From positions 1 to 64,000 of the forward strand of contig DBFCCI010000022.1 in assembly GCA_048380335.1 (NCBI GenBank): a DNA stretch of 64,000 nt, in the 5' to 3' direction. Both the position numbers and the translations under genes were made by a program. Positions 63,996 to 64,000 of the stretch are shown piece by piece. Numbering within the stretch: the first letter of the stretch is position 1; each line of letters starts with the position of its first letter. Source of the DNA: Lachnospira sp900551945. Its GTDB lineage: Bacteria > Bacillota > Clostridia > Lachnospirales > Lachnospiraceae. The notes below the pieces were generated by a model. That model was not told where the DNA came from. It saw only the letters and a program-made list of their open reading frames with translations, and did no database searches.

Positions 63996-64000
63996 CTTGG

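Overview
The window reads as chromosome of a low-GC, anaerobic, spore-forming Clostridia member, most likely Lachnospiraceae. Supporting signs are an [FeFe] hydrogenase, a SCIFF peptide with its radical SAM maturase beside a secD-secF fusion, formate-THF ligase, a DAP-type MurE (DNPR motif) and a spoIIGA-sigE pair behind ftsZ. Leucine is written mostly as CTT. Almost all genes lie on the + strand; ychF is the exception.

Layout. 1-1.5 kb: a solitary tnpB (IS200/IS605 type) with both hairpin ends. 1.6-11.9 kb: three near-identical tRNA-Leu(AAG) units, each with its own promoter and terminator. Between units 1 and 2 lie a hydrogenase gene pair, an HD-GYP c-di-GMP phosphodiesterase and a gene of unknown function; leuS follows unit 3. 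12.7-24.2 kb: AEC transporter, scfA-scfB-secDF, recJ, an orphan solute-binding lipoprotein, a broken ECF sigma gene and a Trm14-like methyltransferase. 24.7-31.2 kb: ftsK/spoIIIE, fhs, murE. 31.2-42.9 kb: the Firmicutes block priA-def-fmt-(Zn peptidase)-rsmB-rlmN-PP2C-PASTA kinase-rsgA-rpe, which links replication restart, start-Met handling, ribosome maturation and envelope-sensing Ser/Thr phosphorylation. 43.2-44.3 kb: ychF on the - strand. 45-58.3 kb: a division and wall cluster, rsmH-ftsL-PBP-[GGDEF gene]-spoVD-like PBP-murD-ftsW-murA-ftsQ-ftsZ. It lacks mraY, murF and murG, and a self-contained diguanylate cyclase unit interrupts it. 58.6-63.8 kb: spoIIGA-sigE behind a Spo0A-type promoter, a 55-aa membrane protein, lepA and hemW.

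The most unusual content is intergenic. Family 1 is a long nested palindrome (about 155-235 bp intact) with at least eight copies here, all in one orientation and mostly just after stop codons. Its conserved core sits between stems whose sequence differs from copy to copy but stays self-complementary. Family 2 has three palindromes (about 90, 220 and 345 bp) starting 7-10 nt after stop codons; the larger two carry small hairpins with conserved pentaloops. A third, unrelated inverted repeat follows the HD-GYP gene. These look like dispersed structured elements; whether they act as RNA, as terminators or as hairpin-DNA mobile elements cannot be decided from this window.

Other points of note are the A34-type tRNA-Leu set matching CTT-rich codon use, and a spoIIG-like promoter (21-bp spacer, upstream Spo0A box) whose predicted start falls on the spoIIGA ATG. 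Start codons were moved from the longest reading frame wherever a Shine-Dalgarno (SD) sequence pointed to an internal start; each case is stated.
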